Positions 52,272 through 60,630 of a stretch of 64,000 bases of DNA are shown one piece after another. Source of the DNA: Kitasatospora sp. GP82 (lineage in GTDB: Bacteria; Actinomycetota; Actinomycetes; Streptomycetales; Streptomycetaceae); the NCBI RefSeq assembly GCF_029892105.1, contig NZ_JARZAJ010000005.1, positions 1 to 64,000 of the forward strand. The letters run 5' to 3'. A model generated the notes under the pieces. The model was not told where the DNA came from. It made no database searches and saw only the letters and a program-made list of their open reading frames with translations. Within the stretch, counting starts at the first letter, position 1; every line of letters starts with the position of its first letter. Position numbers and translations under genes: made by a program.

Positions 52272-52961
52272 ATGACCATCCGGGTAATGCTGGTGGACGA
52301 CCAGGAGCTGCTCCGTACGGGCTTCCGGATGATCCTGCAGTCGCAGGGCGACATCGAGATCGCCGCCGAGGCGGGCGACGGCCAGCAGGCCCTGACCCTC
52401 CTGGAGACCACCGAGGTCGACGTGATCCTCATGGACGTCCGGATGCCCCGCCTGGACGGCGTCCAGGCCACCCGCCGGATCTGCCTCGCCGCCGACGGCA
52501 GCCCGCTGCCGGGTGCGCCGCACGTTCTCATCCTGACCACCTTCGACCTGGACGAGTACGCCTTCGCCGCGCTCAAGGCGGGGGCCAGCGGGTTCCTGCT
52601 CAAGGACGTGCCGCCGACCGAACTGGTCGCCGCGATCCGTGCGGTGCACGCCGGTGACGCGGTGGTCGCCCCGACCACCACCCGCCGCATGATCGACCGC
52701 TTCGCCGAGGTGCTCCCCACCCCGCATTCCACCCCCGGCGGCACCACCCTCGCCCCCCTCACCGACCGCGAGCGCGAGGTCTTCCTCCTCGTCGCCCAGG
52801 GCCTCTCCAACGGCGAGATCGCCACCAAGCTGACCCTCTCCGAGGCCACCGTGAAGACCCACGTCGGCCGCATCCTCGCCAAGCTCAACCTCCGCGACCG
52901 CGTCCAGGCCGTCGTCCTCGCCTACGAAGCCGGCCTCATCCGCGCCGGCGCCACCGACTGA
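52272..52961 (+). CDS. LuxR/NarL-type response regulator
   Basis: The product of 229 residues has a receiver domain (IRVMLVDDQELLRTGFRMIL, phosphoacceptor Asp in VDVILMDVRMPRLDG, Lys in FLLKDVPP). A LuxR-type helix-turn-helix follows (LTDREREVFLLVAQGLSNGE, then TVKTHVGRILAKLNLRDRVQ). It is the cognate partner of the kinase directly upstream. The ATG follows ACAGGAGAGAC. Confidence 0.95.
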   Translation: MTIRVMLVDDQELLRTGFRMILQSQGDIEIAAEAGDGQQALTLLETTEVDVILMDVRMPRLDGVQATRRICLAADGSPLPGAPHVLILTTFDLDEYAFAALKAGASGFLLKDVPPTELVAAIRAVHAGDAVVAPTTTRRMIDRFAEVLPTPHSTPGGTTLAPLTDREREVFLLVAQGLSNGEIATKLTLSEATVKTHVGRILAKLNLRDRVQAVVLAYEAGLIRAGATD

Positions 52962-53109
52962 CCGTCCCAAGGAGCCAGGGGCGCAGTCCCAGGGGCGCGG
53001 CGGGTGATTCAGCCGACACCCGGGGGTCCGCCCGCACGGCCGTAGAATGGGGCGGTACGTCTGGTACCCGCAGAGGACTGGAACGGAAAGTTAGGACGAA
53101 GGCCGAGCC

Positions 53110-54060
53110 GTGAGCACGTCCGACCACGCAGATTTCGGTGTTCTGGCCGACCCGTTCGGCGATCCCTCCGACCCCGGGAACCGCCCTGCTCGCCTGGCCG
53201 TCGGGGTGGTCGGGACCGGACGGGTGGGGCCCGCGCTGGGGGCCGCGCTGCAGTTGGCGGGCCACCGTGTGGTGGCCGCGTCCGGGGTGTCGACGGCGTC
53301 CCTGCGGCGGGCCGAGGCGCTGCTGCCCGGCGTACGGCTGGTGAGCCCCCCTCAGGTACTGGCGGCCGCCGACCTCGTACTGCTCACCGTCCCGGACGAC
53401 GTGCTGGCCGATCTGGTGGCCGGACTGGCCACGACCGGCGCGGTGCGCCCGGGGCAGATACTGGTGCACACCTCGGGCGCGCACGGTGTCGCGGTGCTCG
53501 AACCCGCGACCAGGGCCGGTGCACTGCCGCTGGCGCTGCATCCGGCGATGACTTTCACCGGCACTTCGGTGGACCTGGCCAGGCTGGCCGGCTGCCCGTT
53601 CGGGGTGACGGCGCCCGAGGAGCTGCGGCCGGTGGCCGAGGCTCTGGTGGTGGAGATGGGCGGCGAGCCGGAGTGGGTGCCGGAGGAGGTGCGCCCGCTT
53701 TACCACACGGCGCTGGCGCACGGTGCGAACCACCTGGTCACCCTGGTCGCCCAGGCTCTGGAACTGCTGCGTACGGCGGGTGTCGGCGAGCCGGGGCGCC
53801 TGCTCGGCCCACTGCTCGGCGCGGCCCTGGACAACAGCCTGCGCTCGGGCGACGCGGCCCTGACCGGCCCGGTCGCCCGTGGCGACGCCGGGACGGTGCG
53901 CCGCCACCTGGAGCAGCTGCGTACGGCGTCCCCGGACATCTCGGCGGCGTACCGCGCGATGGCCCGCGCCACCGCGCAGCGGGCGGTGGCCAACGGGACC
54001 CTCTCGGCCGAACCCGCGGCCGCGGTGCTGACGGTTCTCGACGAGGAGCAGCACCGGTGA
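53110..54060 (+). CDS. Rossmann-like/DUF2520 oxidoreductase
   Basis: The product of 316 residues has a Rossmann start (LAVGVVGTGRVGPALGAALQ), LVLLTVPDDVLADLVAGLA, HPAMTFTGTSVDLARLAG, then a helical C-terminal DUF2520 domain with YHTALAHGANHLVTLVAQAL. It is related to 6-phosphogluconate and ketopantoate-reductase folds. It stands just upstream of panC, so a role in pantothenate synthesis as a ketopantoate reductase is plausible, as proposed for DUF2520-like PanG proteins. This remains inference. The GTG at 53110 follows GAAGGCCGAGCC. Confidence 0.85.
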   Translation: MSTSDHADFGVLADPFGDPSDPGNRPARLAVGVVGTGRVGPALGAALQLAGHRVVAASGVSTASLRRAEALLPGVRLVSPPQVLAAADLVLLTVPDDVLADLVAGLATTGAVRPGQILVHTSGAHGVAVLEPATRAGALPLALHPAMTFTGTSVDLARLAGCPFGVTAPEELRPVAEALVVEMGGEPEWVPEEVRPLYHTALAHGANHLVTLVAQALELLRTAGVGEPGRLLGPLLGAALDNSLRSGDAALTGPVARGDAGTVRRHLEQLRTASPDISAAYRAMARATAQRAVANGTLSAEPAAAVLTVLDEEQHR

Positions 54061-54234
54061 CCGTGCCTGGGCCGGGGATGCTTCCCACCCGGCTGCCGTG
54101 GCAGGCTCACGACGGACCAGCCCGGCCCGGTGCGCTACCGCACGGGACGGAGCGCAACAGAGCGGCAGCGCCTCGCGCGGCCGGATTCGAGCTTTCCCCA
54201 GTGTCCGAGCTGGGCGCAGCAGAGGAGTGAACGA

Positions 54235-55152
54235 ATGGCGGGCAAGAACCAGCGCGGCAAGCAGCCGGCCAGGTCCGCGAAGGCACCCAAGATCCACCGG
54301 GCGGCGCTGACGCACACGGTGGCCGACTTCGAGGCCGCCTTCTGGCCGGACGAGCAGCCGGTGGACAACGCCGTGGTGATGACCATGGGCGCGCTGCACG
54401 AGGGCCACGCCGCGCTGATCCGCGCTGCCCGCAAGCAGGTCGGCCGGGACGGCCGGGTGGCGGTGACGGTGTTCGTGAACCCGCTGCAGTTCGGCGCCGG
54501 CGAGGACCTGGACCGCTACCCGCGCACGCTGGCCGAGGACGTCCGCCTCGCCGAGGAGAACGGCGCCGACGTGGTCTTCGCGCCGTCCACCGAGGAGGTC
54601 TACCCGAACGGCGAGCCGCAGGTGCGCCTGAGCGCGGGTCCGATGGGCGCGCGCTTCGAGGGTGCCACCCGCCCCGGCCACTTCGACGGTGTGCTGACCG
54701 TGGTGGCCAAGCTGCTGCACATCACCGACCCGGACTTCGCCTTCTTCGGCGAGAAGGACGCCCAGCAGCTGGCGATCGTCCAGCGGATGGTGGCCGACCT
54801 GGACTTCGACGTCGAGGTGGTCGGCGTCCCGACCCTGCGCGAGGAGGACGGCCTGGCGCTCTCCTCCCGCAACCGCTACCTCTCGGAGGCCGAGCGCACC
54901 CGGGCGCTTGCTCTCTCCCGGGCGCTGTTCGCGGGCCGCGACGTGGCCGCGAAGGGCCCGAAGGCGGTCCGCGAGGCCGCGGCCGCCGCACTGGACGGCG
55001 CCGACGGCGTCACCCTCGACTACCTCGCCCTGATCGACCCGGACGACTTCACCGAGGCCCCGGACGACTTCCAGGGCGAGGCGGTGCTGGCCGTCGCCGC
55101 GAAGGTGGGCTCGACCCGCCTGATCGACAACGTCCGCATCATCGTTCGATAG
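54235..55152 (+). CDS. panC: Pantothenate synthetase
   Basis: The 305-residue enzyme joins pantoate and beta-alanine with ATP. Its marks are [20 protein letters not shown] (ATP-binding H-x-G-H), [35 protein letters not shown] and [16 protein letters not shown]. The N-terminus has about 20 extra basic residues. The ATG at 54235 has AGAGGAG seven bases upstream. It is followed by panD, which makes its beta-alanine. Confidence 0.96.
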   Translation: MAGKNQRGKQPARSAKAPKIHRAALTHTVADFEAAFWPDEQPVDNAVVMTMGALHEGHAALIRAARKQVGRDGRVAVTVFVNPLQFGAGEDLDRYPRTLAEDVRLAEENGADVVFAPSTEEVYPNGEPQVRLSAGPMGARFEGATRPGHFDGVLTVVAKLLHITDPDFAFFGEKDAQQLAIVQRMVADLDFDVEVVGVPTLREEDGLALSSRNRYLSEAERTRALALSRALFAGRDVAAKGPKAVREAAAAALDGADGVTLDYLALIDPDDFTEAPDDFQGEAVLAVAAKVGSTRLIDNVRIIVR

Positions 55153-55310
55153 GCACAGACCGACAAGCCCGGACCCGTCCGGCAGCCACCGGTCCCGACC
55201 GGCACGGACAGCGATCCAGTGATCATCTTCTGATCACCGGCCGCTGTCCGGCCGGACGGCGGGACCGGCCATCCTTCCCGGCATGCACTCAACTCTGGAG
55301 GCGTGACCAC

Positions 55311-55763
55311 ATGCTGCGAACCATGCTCAAGTCGAAGATCCACCGCGCCACCGTCACCCAGGCCGACCTGCACTACGTCGGCTCGGTGACGGTGGACGAG
55401 GACCTGCTCGACGCCGCCGACCTGCTTCCCGGTGAACTGGTCCATATCGTCGACATCAACAACGGCGCCCGCCTGGAGACGTACACGATCGCGGGCCCGC
55501 GCGGCTCCGGCGTGATCGGCATCAACGGCGCCGCCGCCCGCCTGGTGCACCCGGGCGACCTGGTGATCCTGATCGCCTACGGGCAGATGGAGACCGCCGA
55601 GGCCAAGGCGTACCTGCCCAAGGTCGTCTTCGTGGACGGCGACAACAGGATCACCGGCTACGGGTCGGACGCCGCCGAGGCACCGGAGGGCTCCGGTCTG
55701 CTCCGGGGCGACCAGGCGTACGGTGATGCCGACCGCGCGGCCGAGGCCGCCGCCGCGCACTGA
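55311..55763 (+). CDS. panD: Aspartate 1-decarboxylase
   Basis: The 150-residue proenzyme makes beta-alanine from aspartate. It contains [20 protein letters not shown] and the autocleavage site Gly24-Ser25 in YVGSVTVDE, where the pyruvoyl group forms. [20 protein letters not shown] follows. It is longer than E. coli PanD by about 25 residues at the C-terminus, in a Gly/Asp/Ala-rich tail usual in actinobacteria. It starts after GGAGGCGTGACC and ends 17 bases before nadB. Confidence 0.96.
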   Translation: MLRTMLKSKIHRATVTQADLHYVGSVTVDEDLLDAADLLPGELVHIVDINNGARLETYTIAGPRGSGVIGINGAAARLVHPGDLVILIAYGQMETAEAKAYLPKVVFVDGDNRITGYGSDAAEAPEGSGLLRGDQAYGDADRAAEAAAAH

Positions 55764-55780
55764 AGGAGCAACTGAACGCC

Positions 55781-57442
55781 ATGTCCGTCTCTCATCGCCT
55801 GACCGCCCCCGCCCCCGGTTGGACCACGACCACCGACGTCGTCGTGGTCGGCTCCGGCGTGGCCGGTCTGACCGTCGCGCTCAACGCCCGTAAGGCCGGC
55901 CTGCGGGCCATGGTGGTCACCAAGGCGATGCTGGACGACGGCTCCACCCGCTGGGCCCAGGGCGGCATCGCCGCCGCCCTGGGCGAGGGCGACACCCCCG
56001 AGCAGCACCTGGACGACACCCTGGTGGCCGGCGCCGGCCTCTGCGACGCCGAGGCCGTGCGCACCCTGGTCACCGAGGGTCCCGACGCCGTCCGCCGACT
56101 GATCGCGGTCGGTGCCGAGTTCGACCTGGACGCCGACGGCGAGATCCTGCTGACCCGCGAGGGCGGCCACCACCGGCGCCGGATCGCCCACGCGGGCGGC
56201 GACGCCACCGGCGCGGAGATATCCCGCGCCCTGGTCACCGCCGTACGCAGCGACCCTGGTGTCGAGCTGATCGAGCACGCCCTGGTGCTGGACCTGCTCA
56301 CCGACGCCGAGGGCCACGCGGCCGGGCTGACCCTGCACGTGATGGGCGAGGGCCAGCGGGACGGCGTCGGCGCGATCCGCGCCCGCGCCGTGGTGCTGGC
56401 CACCGGTGGCATGGGCCAGGTCTTCTCGGCCACCACCAACCCGGCGGTCTCCACCGGCGACGGCGTGGCGCTGGCGCTGCGCGCCGGGGCCGAGGTGACC
56501 GACCTGGAGTTCGTCCAGTTCCACCCGACCGTGCTCTGGCTCGGTCCGGAGGCCGAGGGCCAGCAGCCGCTGGTCTCCGAGGCCGTCCGCGGCGAGGGCG
56601 CGTACCTGGTGGACGCGGACGAGAACCGGTTCATGGTCGGGCAGCACGAGCTGGCCGAGCTGGCGCCGCGTGACATCGTCGCCAAGGCGATCACCCGGCA
56701 GATGCAGCTCAAGGGCACCGAACACATGTACCTGGACGGGCGGCACTTCGGCGCCGACATGTGGGCGACGCGTTTCCCGACCATCCTGGCGTCCTGCCGG
56801 TCGCACGGAATCGACCCGGTGACCGAGCTGATCCCGGTGGCCCCGGCCGCGCACTACGCCTCCGGCGGGGTCAGTACCGACCTGCGCGGCCGCACCACCG
56901 TGCCCGGCCTGTACGCCTGCGGCGAGGTCGCCTGCACCGGCGTGCACGGCGCCAACCGGCTGGCCTCCAACTCACTGCTGGAGGGTCTGGTCTTCGCCGA
57001 GCGGATCGCCGCCGACCTCGCCGAGCGGCACCGCTCGGGTGAACTGCCCGAGCGCTCGGTGGACGTGGCCGGGGCCCGGGCGGCCGTCGGCGTCCCGCTG
57101 CCCGCGCCCGAGTCCAGGGCCGAGATCCAGCGGCTGATGTCGCGCGGCGCGGGCGTGCTGCGCTCGGCCGAGAGCATGGCCGCCACGGCCGCCGGGCTCG
57201 CCGCCCTCGCCGAGCAGGCGCTGGCCCATGTGGCCGAGGAGAAGCCGGCCGACCCGCGCGTGGAGACCTGGGAGGCCGCCAACCTCCACCTGGTCGCCTC
57301 CGCGCTGGTGGCCGCCGCCGCCCGCCGTGAGGAGACCCGGGGCTGCCACTGGCGCGAGGACTTCCCCGACCGGGACGACACCCACTGGCACCGCCACCTG
57401 ATCACCACCCTGGCCACCACCGGAACCCCGGTCACCGGATGA
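55781..57442 (+). CDS. nadB: L-aspartate oxidase
   Basis: The 553-residue flavoenzyme oxidises aspartate to iminoaspartate, the first step of NAD synthesis. It shows the FAD fold VVVVGSGVAGLTVALNARKA, then STRWAQGGIAAALGEGD, and GGHHRRRIAHAGGDATGAE. YASGGVSTDLRGRTTVPGLY and GVHGANRLASNSLLEGLVFA complete it. The start has AAGGAG upstream. It lies between panD and nadC, so two aspartate-consuming enzymes are adjacent. NadA, which uses its product, is not in the window. Confidence 0.97.
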   Translation: MSVSHRLTAPAPGWTTTTDVVVVGSGVAGLTVALNARKAGLRAMVVTKAMLDDGSTRWAQGGIAAALGEGDTPEQHLDDTLVAGAGLCDAEAVRTLVTEGPDAVRRLIAVGAEFDLDADGEILLTREGGHHRRRIAHAGGDATGAEISRALVTAVRSDPGVELIEHALVLDLLTDAEGHAAGLTLHVMGEGQRDGVGAIRARAVVLATGGMGQVFSATTNPAVSTGDGVALALRAGAEVTDLEFVQFHPTVLWLGPEAEGQQPLVSEAVRGEGAYLVDADENRFMVGQHELAELAPRDIVAKAITRQMQLKGTEHMYLDGRHFGADMWATRFPTILASCRSHGIDPVTELIPVAPAAHYASGGVSTDLRGRTTVPGLYACGEVACTGVHGANRLASNSLLEGLVFAERIAADLAERHRSGELPERSVDVAGARAAVGVPLPAPESRAEIQRLMSRGAGVLRSAESMAATAAGLAALAEQALAHVAEEKPADPRVETWEAANLHLVASALVAAAARREETRGCHWREDFPDRDDTHWHRHLITTLATTGTPVTG

Positions 57443-57446
57443 CCCC

Positions 57447-57504
57447 CAGGGGCAAGGGTGGACCTTCAGGGGCGCGGGGCTCTGAAGGTCCACCCTTCCC
57501 CCTG
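57447..57504 (+). repeat. Long hairpin and C13 tract between nadB and nadC
   Basis: Arms at 57447-57469 and 57482-57504 are complementary at 22 of 23 positions. The loop is the dispersed GGGGCGCGGGG repeat. A run of 13 cytosines follows at 57524-57536, shortly before the nadC ribosome binding site. It starts only four bases after the nadB stop. It may block or reduce transcription into nadC or stabilise the upstream message. Confidence 0.75.
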
Positions 57505-57561
57505 AGAAACCGCGCCCCCGAAGCCCCCCCCCCCCCGCGTCCAAGATCCAAGGAGCAACTG

Positions 57562-58524
57562 ATGACCCACTCCCACGAGGAACTCCCCCTGGCCGGCGGC
57601 TGCGGCGACGGCTGCGCCTGCGGTGACGGCGAGGCGTACGAGACCGGTCTCGACCCGGCGCTGGCCGAGTTGCTGGAGGCGGCCGGTCTGGACCCGATCG
57701 AGGTCGAGGACATCGCCACCCTGGCGCTGGCCGAGGACCTGGCGGGCGGCGAGGACGTCACCTCGGTCGCCACCGTCCCCGCGGACGCCGTCGCCACCGC
57801 CGACTTCACCGCCCGCCAGGCCGGTGTGGTGGCGGGCCTGCGGGTCGCCGAAGCCGTGGTCTCGCTGATCTGCGAGGAGGAGTTCGAGGTCGAGCGGCAC
57901 GTCGAGGACGGCGCCGTGGTCGAGGCCGGCCAGGTGCTGCTCTCCGTCCGCAGCCGTACCCGCGACCTGCTGACAGCCGAGCGCAGCGCGCTCAACCTGC
58001 TCTGCCACCTCTCCGGCATCGCCACCGCCACCCGCCAGTGGGCGGACGCCCTGGCGGGCACCGGTGCGGTCGTCCGGGACACCCGCAAGACCACCCCGGG
58101 CCTGCGCGCGCTGGAGAAGTTCGCGGTCCGCTGCGGCGGCGGCGCCAACCACCGGATGGCGCTCTCGGACGCCGCGCTGGTGAAGGACAACCACGTGGTG
58201 GCCGCGGGCGGCGTGGCCGAGGCGTTCCGGGCGGTGCGCGCGGCGTACCCCGAGCTGGCGGTCGAGGTCGAGGTGGACACCCTGGACCAGATCCCGCCGG
58301 TGCTGGAGGCCGGGGCGGACCTGATCCTGCTGGACAACTTCACCGTCACCCAGCTGAAGGAGGCCGTCGCCCTGGTCGCCGGCCGTGCCAAGCTGGAGGC
58401 TTCCGGCGGCCTGACCCTGGCCACCGCCCGCGAGGTCGCCCAGACTGGTGTCGACTACCTCGCCGTCGGAGCCCTGACGCACTCCTCGCCGATCCTGGAC
58501 ATCGGCCTGGACCTCCGCGCCTAG
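57562..58524 (+). CDS. nadC: Nicotinate-nucleotide diphosphorylase (carboxylating)
   Basis: The product of 320 residues converts quinolinate and PRPP to nicotinate mononucleotide. It has LALAEDLAGGEDVTSVATVP, LLTAERSALNLLCHLSGIAT, the phosphate motif RDTRKTTPGLRALEKFAV, MALSDAALVKDNHVVAAGG and VDYLAVGALTHSSPILDIGL. The first 25 residues are rich in His, Cys and Gly (HSHEE, GCGDGCACGDG), a possible metal-binding tag seen also in other streptomycete NadC proteins as I recall them. The ATG at 57562 follows AAGGAGCAACTG. Confidence 0.96.
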   Translation: MTHSHEELPLAGGCGDGCACGDGEAYETGLDPALAELLEAAGLDPIEVEDIATLALAEDLAGGEDVTSVATVPADAVATADFTARQAGVVAGLRVAEAVVSLICEEEFEVERHVEDGAVVEAGQVLLSVRSRTRDLLTAERSALNLLCHLSGIATATRQWADALAGTGAVVRDTRKTTPGLRALEKFAVRCGGGANHRMALSDAALVKDNHVVAAGGVAEAFRAVRAAYPELAVEVEVDTLDQIPPVLEAGADLILLDNFTVTQLKEAVALVAGRAKLEASGGLTLATAREVAQTGVDYLAVGALTHSSPILDIGLDLRA

Positions 58525-58576
58525 GCCCGGCCCGGGCAGTCGGCAGGCACGCCCCTCCTCCCACAGAAAGCACCCC

Positions 58577-59365
58577 ATGCTCCTCACCATCGACGTCGGC
58601 AACACCCAGACCACACTCGGCCTGTTCGACGGCGAGGAGATCGTCGAGCACTGGCGGATCTCCACCGATCCGCGCCGCACGGCGGACGAACTGGCGGTGC
58701 TGATGCACGGACTGATGGGGTCTCACCCGATCGTCGATGCCACCGACCGGGTCGAGGGCCTGGCGATCTGCTCCTCCGTACCCGCCGTGCTCCACGAGCT
58801 CCGCGAGGTGACGCGCCGTTACTACGGCGACGTCCCCGCGGTGATCGTGGAGCCGGGGGTCAAGACCGGGGTGCACGTCCTGATGGACAACCCCAAGGAG
58901 GTCGGCGCCGACCGGATCGTCAACGCACTGGCCGCCAACCACCTCTACGGGGGCCCGTGCATCGTGGTGGACTTCGGCACCGCCACCACCTTCGACGCGA
59001 TCAACGAACGCGGCGACTACGTCGGCGGCGCGATCGCCCCCGGCATCGAGATCTCCGTCGAGGCCCTCGGCGTCCGCGGTGCCCAGCTGCGCAAGATCGA
59101 GCTGGCCCGCCCCCGTAACGTGATCGGCAAGAACACCGTTGAAGGGATGCAGTCCGGCATCCTGTACGGCTTCGCGGGCCAGGTCGAGGGCCTGGTCGAG
59201 CGGATGGCCAAGGAGCTCGCCAAGGACCCGGAGGACGTCCAGGTGATCGCCACCGGCGGCCTGGCACCACTGGTCCTCGGCGAGGCGAGCGCGATCGACG
59301 TGCACGAGCCCTGGCTCACCCTGATCGGCCTGCGCCTGGTCTTCGAGCGCAACAGGCCGAGCTGA
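58577..59365 (+). CDS. coaX: Type III pantothenate kinase
   Basis: The 262-residue enzyme phosphorylates pantothenate, the first step from pantothenate to CoA. It starts MLLTIDVGNTQTTLGLFDGE, the ASKHA phosphate loop. VDFGTATTFDAINERGDYVG and GAIAPGIEISVEALG follow, and VIATGGLAPLVLGE lies near the C-terminus. It follows nadC by 52 bases and completes a train of pantothenate and NAD genes. The ATG is the only start that gives the phosphate loop. Confidence 0.96.
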   Translation: MLLTIDVGNTQTTLGLFDGEEIVEHWRISTDPRRTADELAVLMHGLMGSHPIVDATDRVEGLAICSSVPAVLHELREVTRRYYGDVPAVIVEPGVKTGVHVLMDNPKEVGADRIVNALAANHLYGGPCIVVDFGTATTFDAINERGDYVGGAIAPGIEISVEALGVRGAQLRKIELARPRNVIGKNTVEGMQSGILYGFAGQVEGLVERMAKELAKDPEDVQVIATGGLAPLVLGEASAIDVHEPWLTLIGLRLVFERNRPS

Positions 59366-59509
59366 CGGCCCCGTTCCGGGCGCCGACCCCCGGCAGCTGA
59401 CGCCAGGTCATACATCCCGCATCCGATCGGATCAACCCACCATCGGCCAATCGGGACAAACGCGGCGCAAATCGCCTGAATTCGGACGTATGCCACGTAC
59501 TGTCAATCC

Positions 59510-60250
59510 ATGCCTACGCCACACGGATCGCGCGGCGGCATGGCCTTCAGCGCCGATGAAGTCCGCGTGCTGCGCCGTGCCCTCGCCCAAGCCCTCCACC
59601 CGGCCCACTCTCCGCACCCCGCCCCGCTGGGCGAGTTGTGGGCCGAGGACGTCCAGGAGGCACTGCGCCTCGCCGAAGCAGTCGACGAAGCGGTACGGGA
59701 GGGCGGCAGGCTGCGCACCTTCCTGCTGGCCGACCTGGCCCGCTACCGGGCCGCTCTGCCCGGCAGCGCCTCCGGCTACCTGGAACGCCTGGAGGAGGCC
59801 GTCTCCGACGGCTATCTGCCGCTCCCCGAGGACCTGACCGCCCTCCGGTCGCTCTCCCGCCTGCCCTGCGGCAGCACCGAACGCTCCCGCCGTTCCCGCC
59901 TCTCCGGCCGCTGCCACGCGATCGCCGAGGCGGACGTCCGCGAGCGGCTCGCGCTCGGGTCCGGCCAGCGCCATCTCACCGCCGTGCCCAGCCCGGCCTC
60001 CGAGCCAATCCCCGCTGTGTCAGTGACCCCTATCCCAGTTGGAGGACGGATCCCGATGAGCAACGCCGCCGGCGCCCCCACCCCAGAGAAGCCCGCCGCC
60101 CCCCACCAGCCGCAGCAGCAGCCTCGACGGATGCCCACCCCCGCCGAGATCTTCGGCCGCCGCAACCGCCCGCAGCCCCAGCCCCAGCCGCAGCCCCCGC
60201 TCCCCACCGACGACGGTGAGGAGCTGGAACTCGCCACCGGCACCGGCTGA
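59510..60250 (+). CDS. Protein of unknown function with Pro/Gln-rich C-terminus
   Basis: I do not recognise a named domain. The 246-residue product is helical and hydrophilic in its first 150 residues (FSADEVRVLRRALAQALHP; DVQEALRLAEAVDEAVREGG; YRAALPGSASGYLERLEEAV). It ends in a low-complexity Pro/Gln stretch (QQQPRRMPTPAEIFGRRNR). There is no signal peptide or membrane segment. No strong ribosome binding site precedes the ATG at 59510, so it may be leaderless. Confidence 0.72.
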   Translation: MPTPHGSRGGMAFSADEVRVLRRALAQALHPAHSPHPAPLGELWAEDVQEALRLAEAVDEAVREGGRLRTFLLADLARYRAALPGSASGYLERLEEAVSDGYLPLPEDLTALRSLSRLPCGSTERSRRSRLSGRCHAIAEADVRERLALGSGQRHLTAVPSPASEPIPAVSVTPIPVGGRIPMSNAAGAPTPEKPAAPHQPQQQPRRMPTPAEIFGRRNRPQPQPQPQPPLPTDDGEELELATGTG

Positions 60251-60429
60251 TCCGCCCGGGGAGGCCGCCTGCGGCCTCCCCCACGCCGTTCTGACAAAAG
60301 TTCAGCAAAACCTCACGGCGATACGGGAGCCCCGCCCCGAACTGCCCGATTCGCGCTCGATCGACGCCGGTCCGCCCGGTGACAGAGTCCTCGACATCAC
60401 TGCCACATCCCTGTGGTCAAAGGACTCAT

Positions 60430-60630
60430 GTGAGATCCATACGTGTGCGCCGCGCGGCGGGCATCGGCGCGGCCGGCCTGGCGGCTCTGCTCTCGGCGGG
60501 CATGACGGCCGTCCCGGCCCAGGCGAGCGGTATGAAGCTCGCCCTGTTCGGGCTGATCGGCATGTCCCCGGCGGCCGGGGACATGCCCGTCGCAGAACAC
60601 CCCGACACCCTGGCTACTCTGGTGGGGTGA
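60430..60630 (+). CDS. Small secreted peptide coupled to lysS
   Basis: The product of 66 residues begins VRSIRVRRAAGIGAAGLAAL, with a positively charged end and a hydrophobic stretch that looks like a Sec signal peptide, and has a cleavage-like site near AQA-SGM. The mature part is only about 33 residues (MKLALFGLIGMSPAAGDM and a short tail). The GTG at 60430 has AAAGGA six bases upstream. Its TGA overlaps the GTG of lysS as GTGA, so translation of lysS may depend on it. I do not know a function. Confidence 0.6.
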   Translation: MRSIRVRRAAGIGAAGLAALLSAGMTAVPAQASGMKLALFGLIGMSPAAGDMPVAEHPDTLATLVG

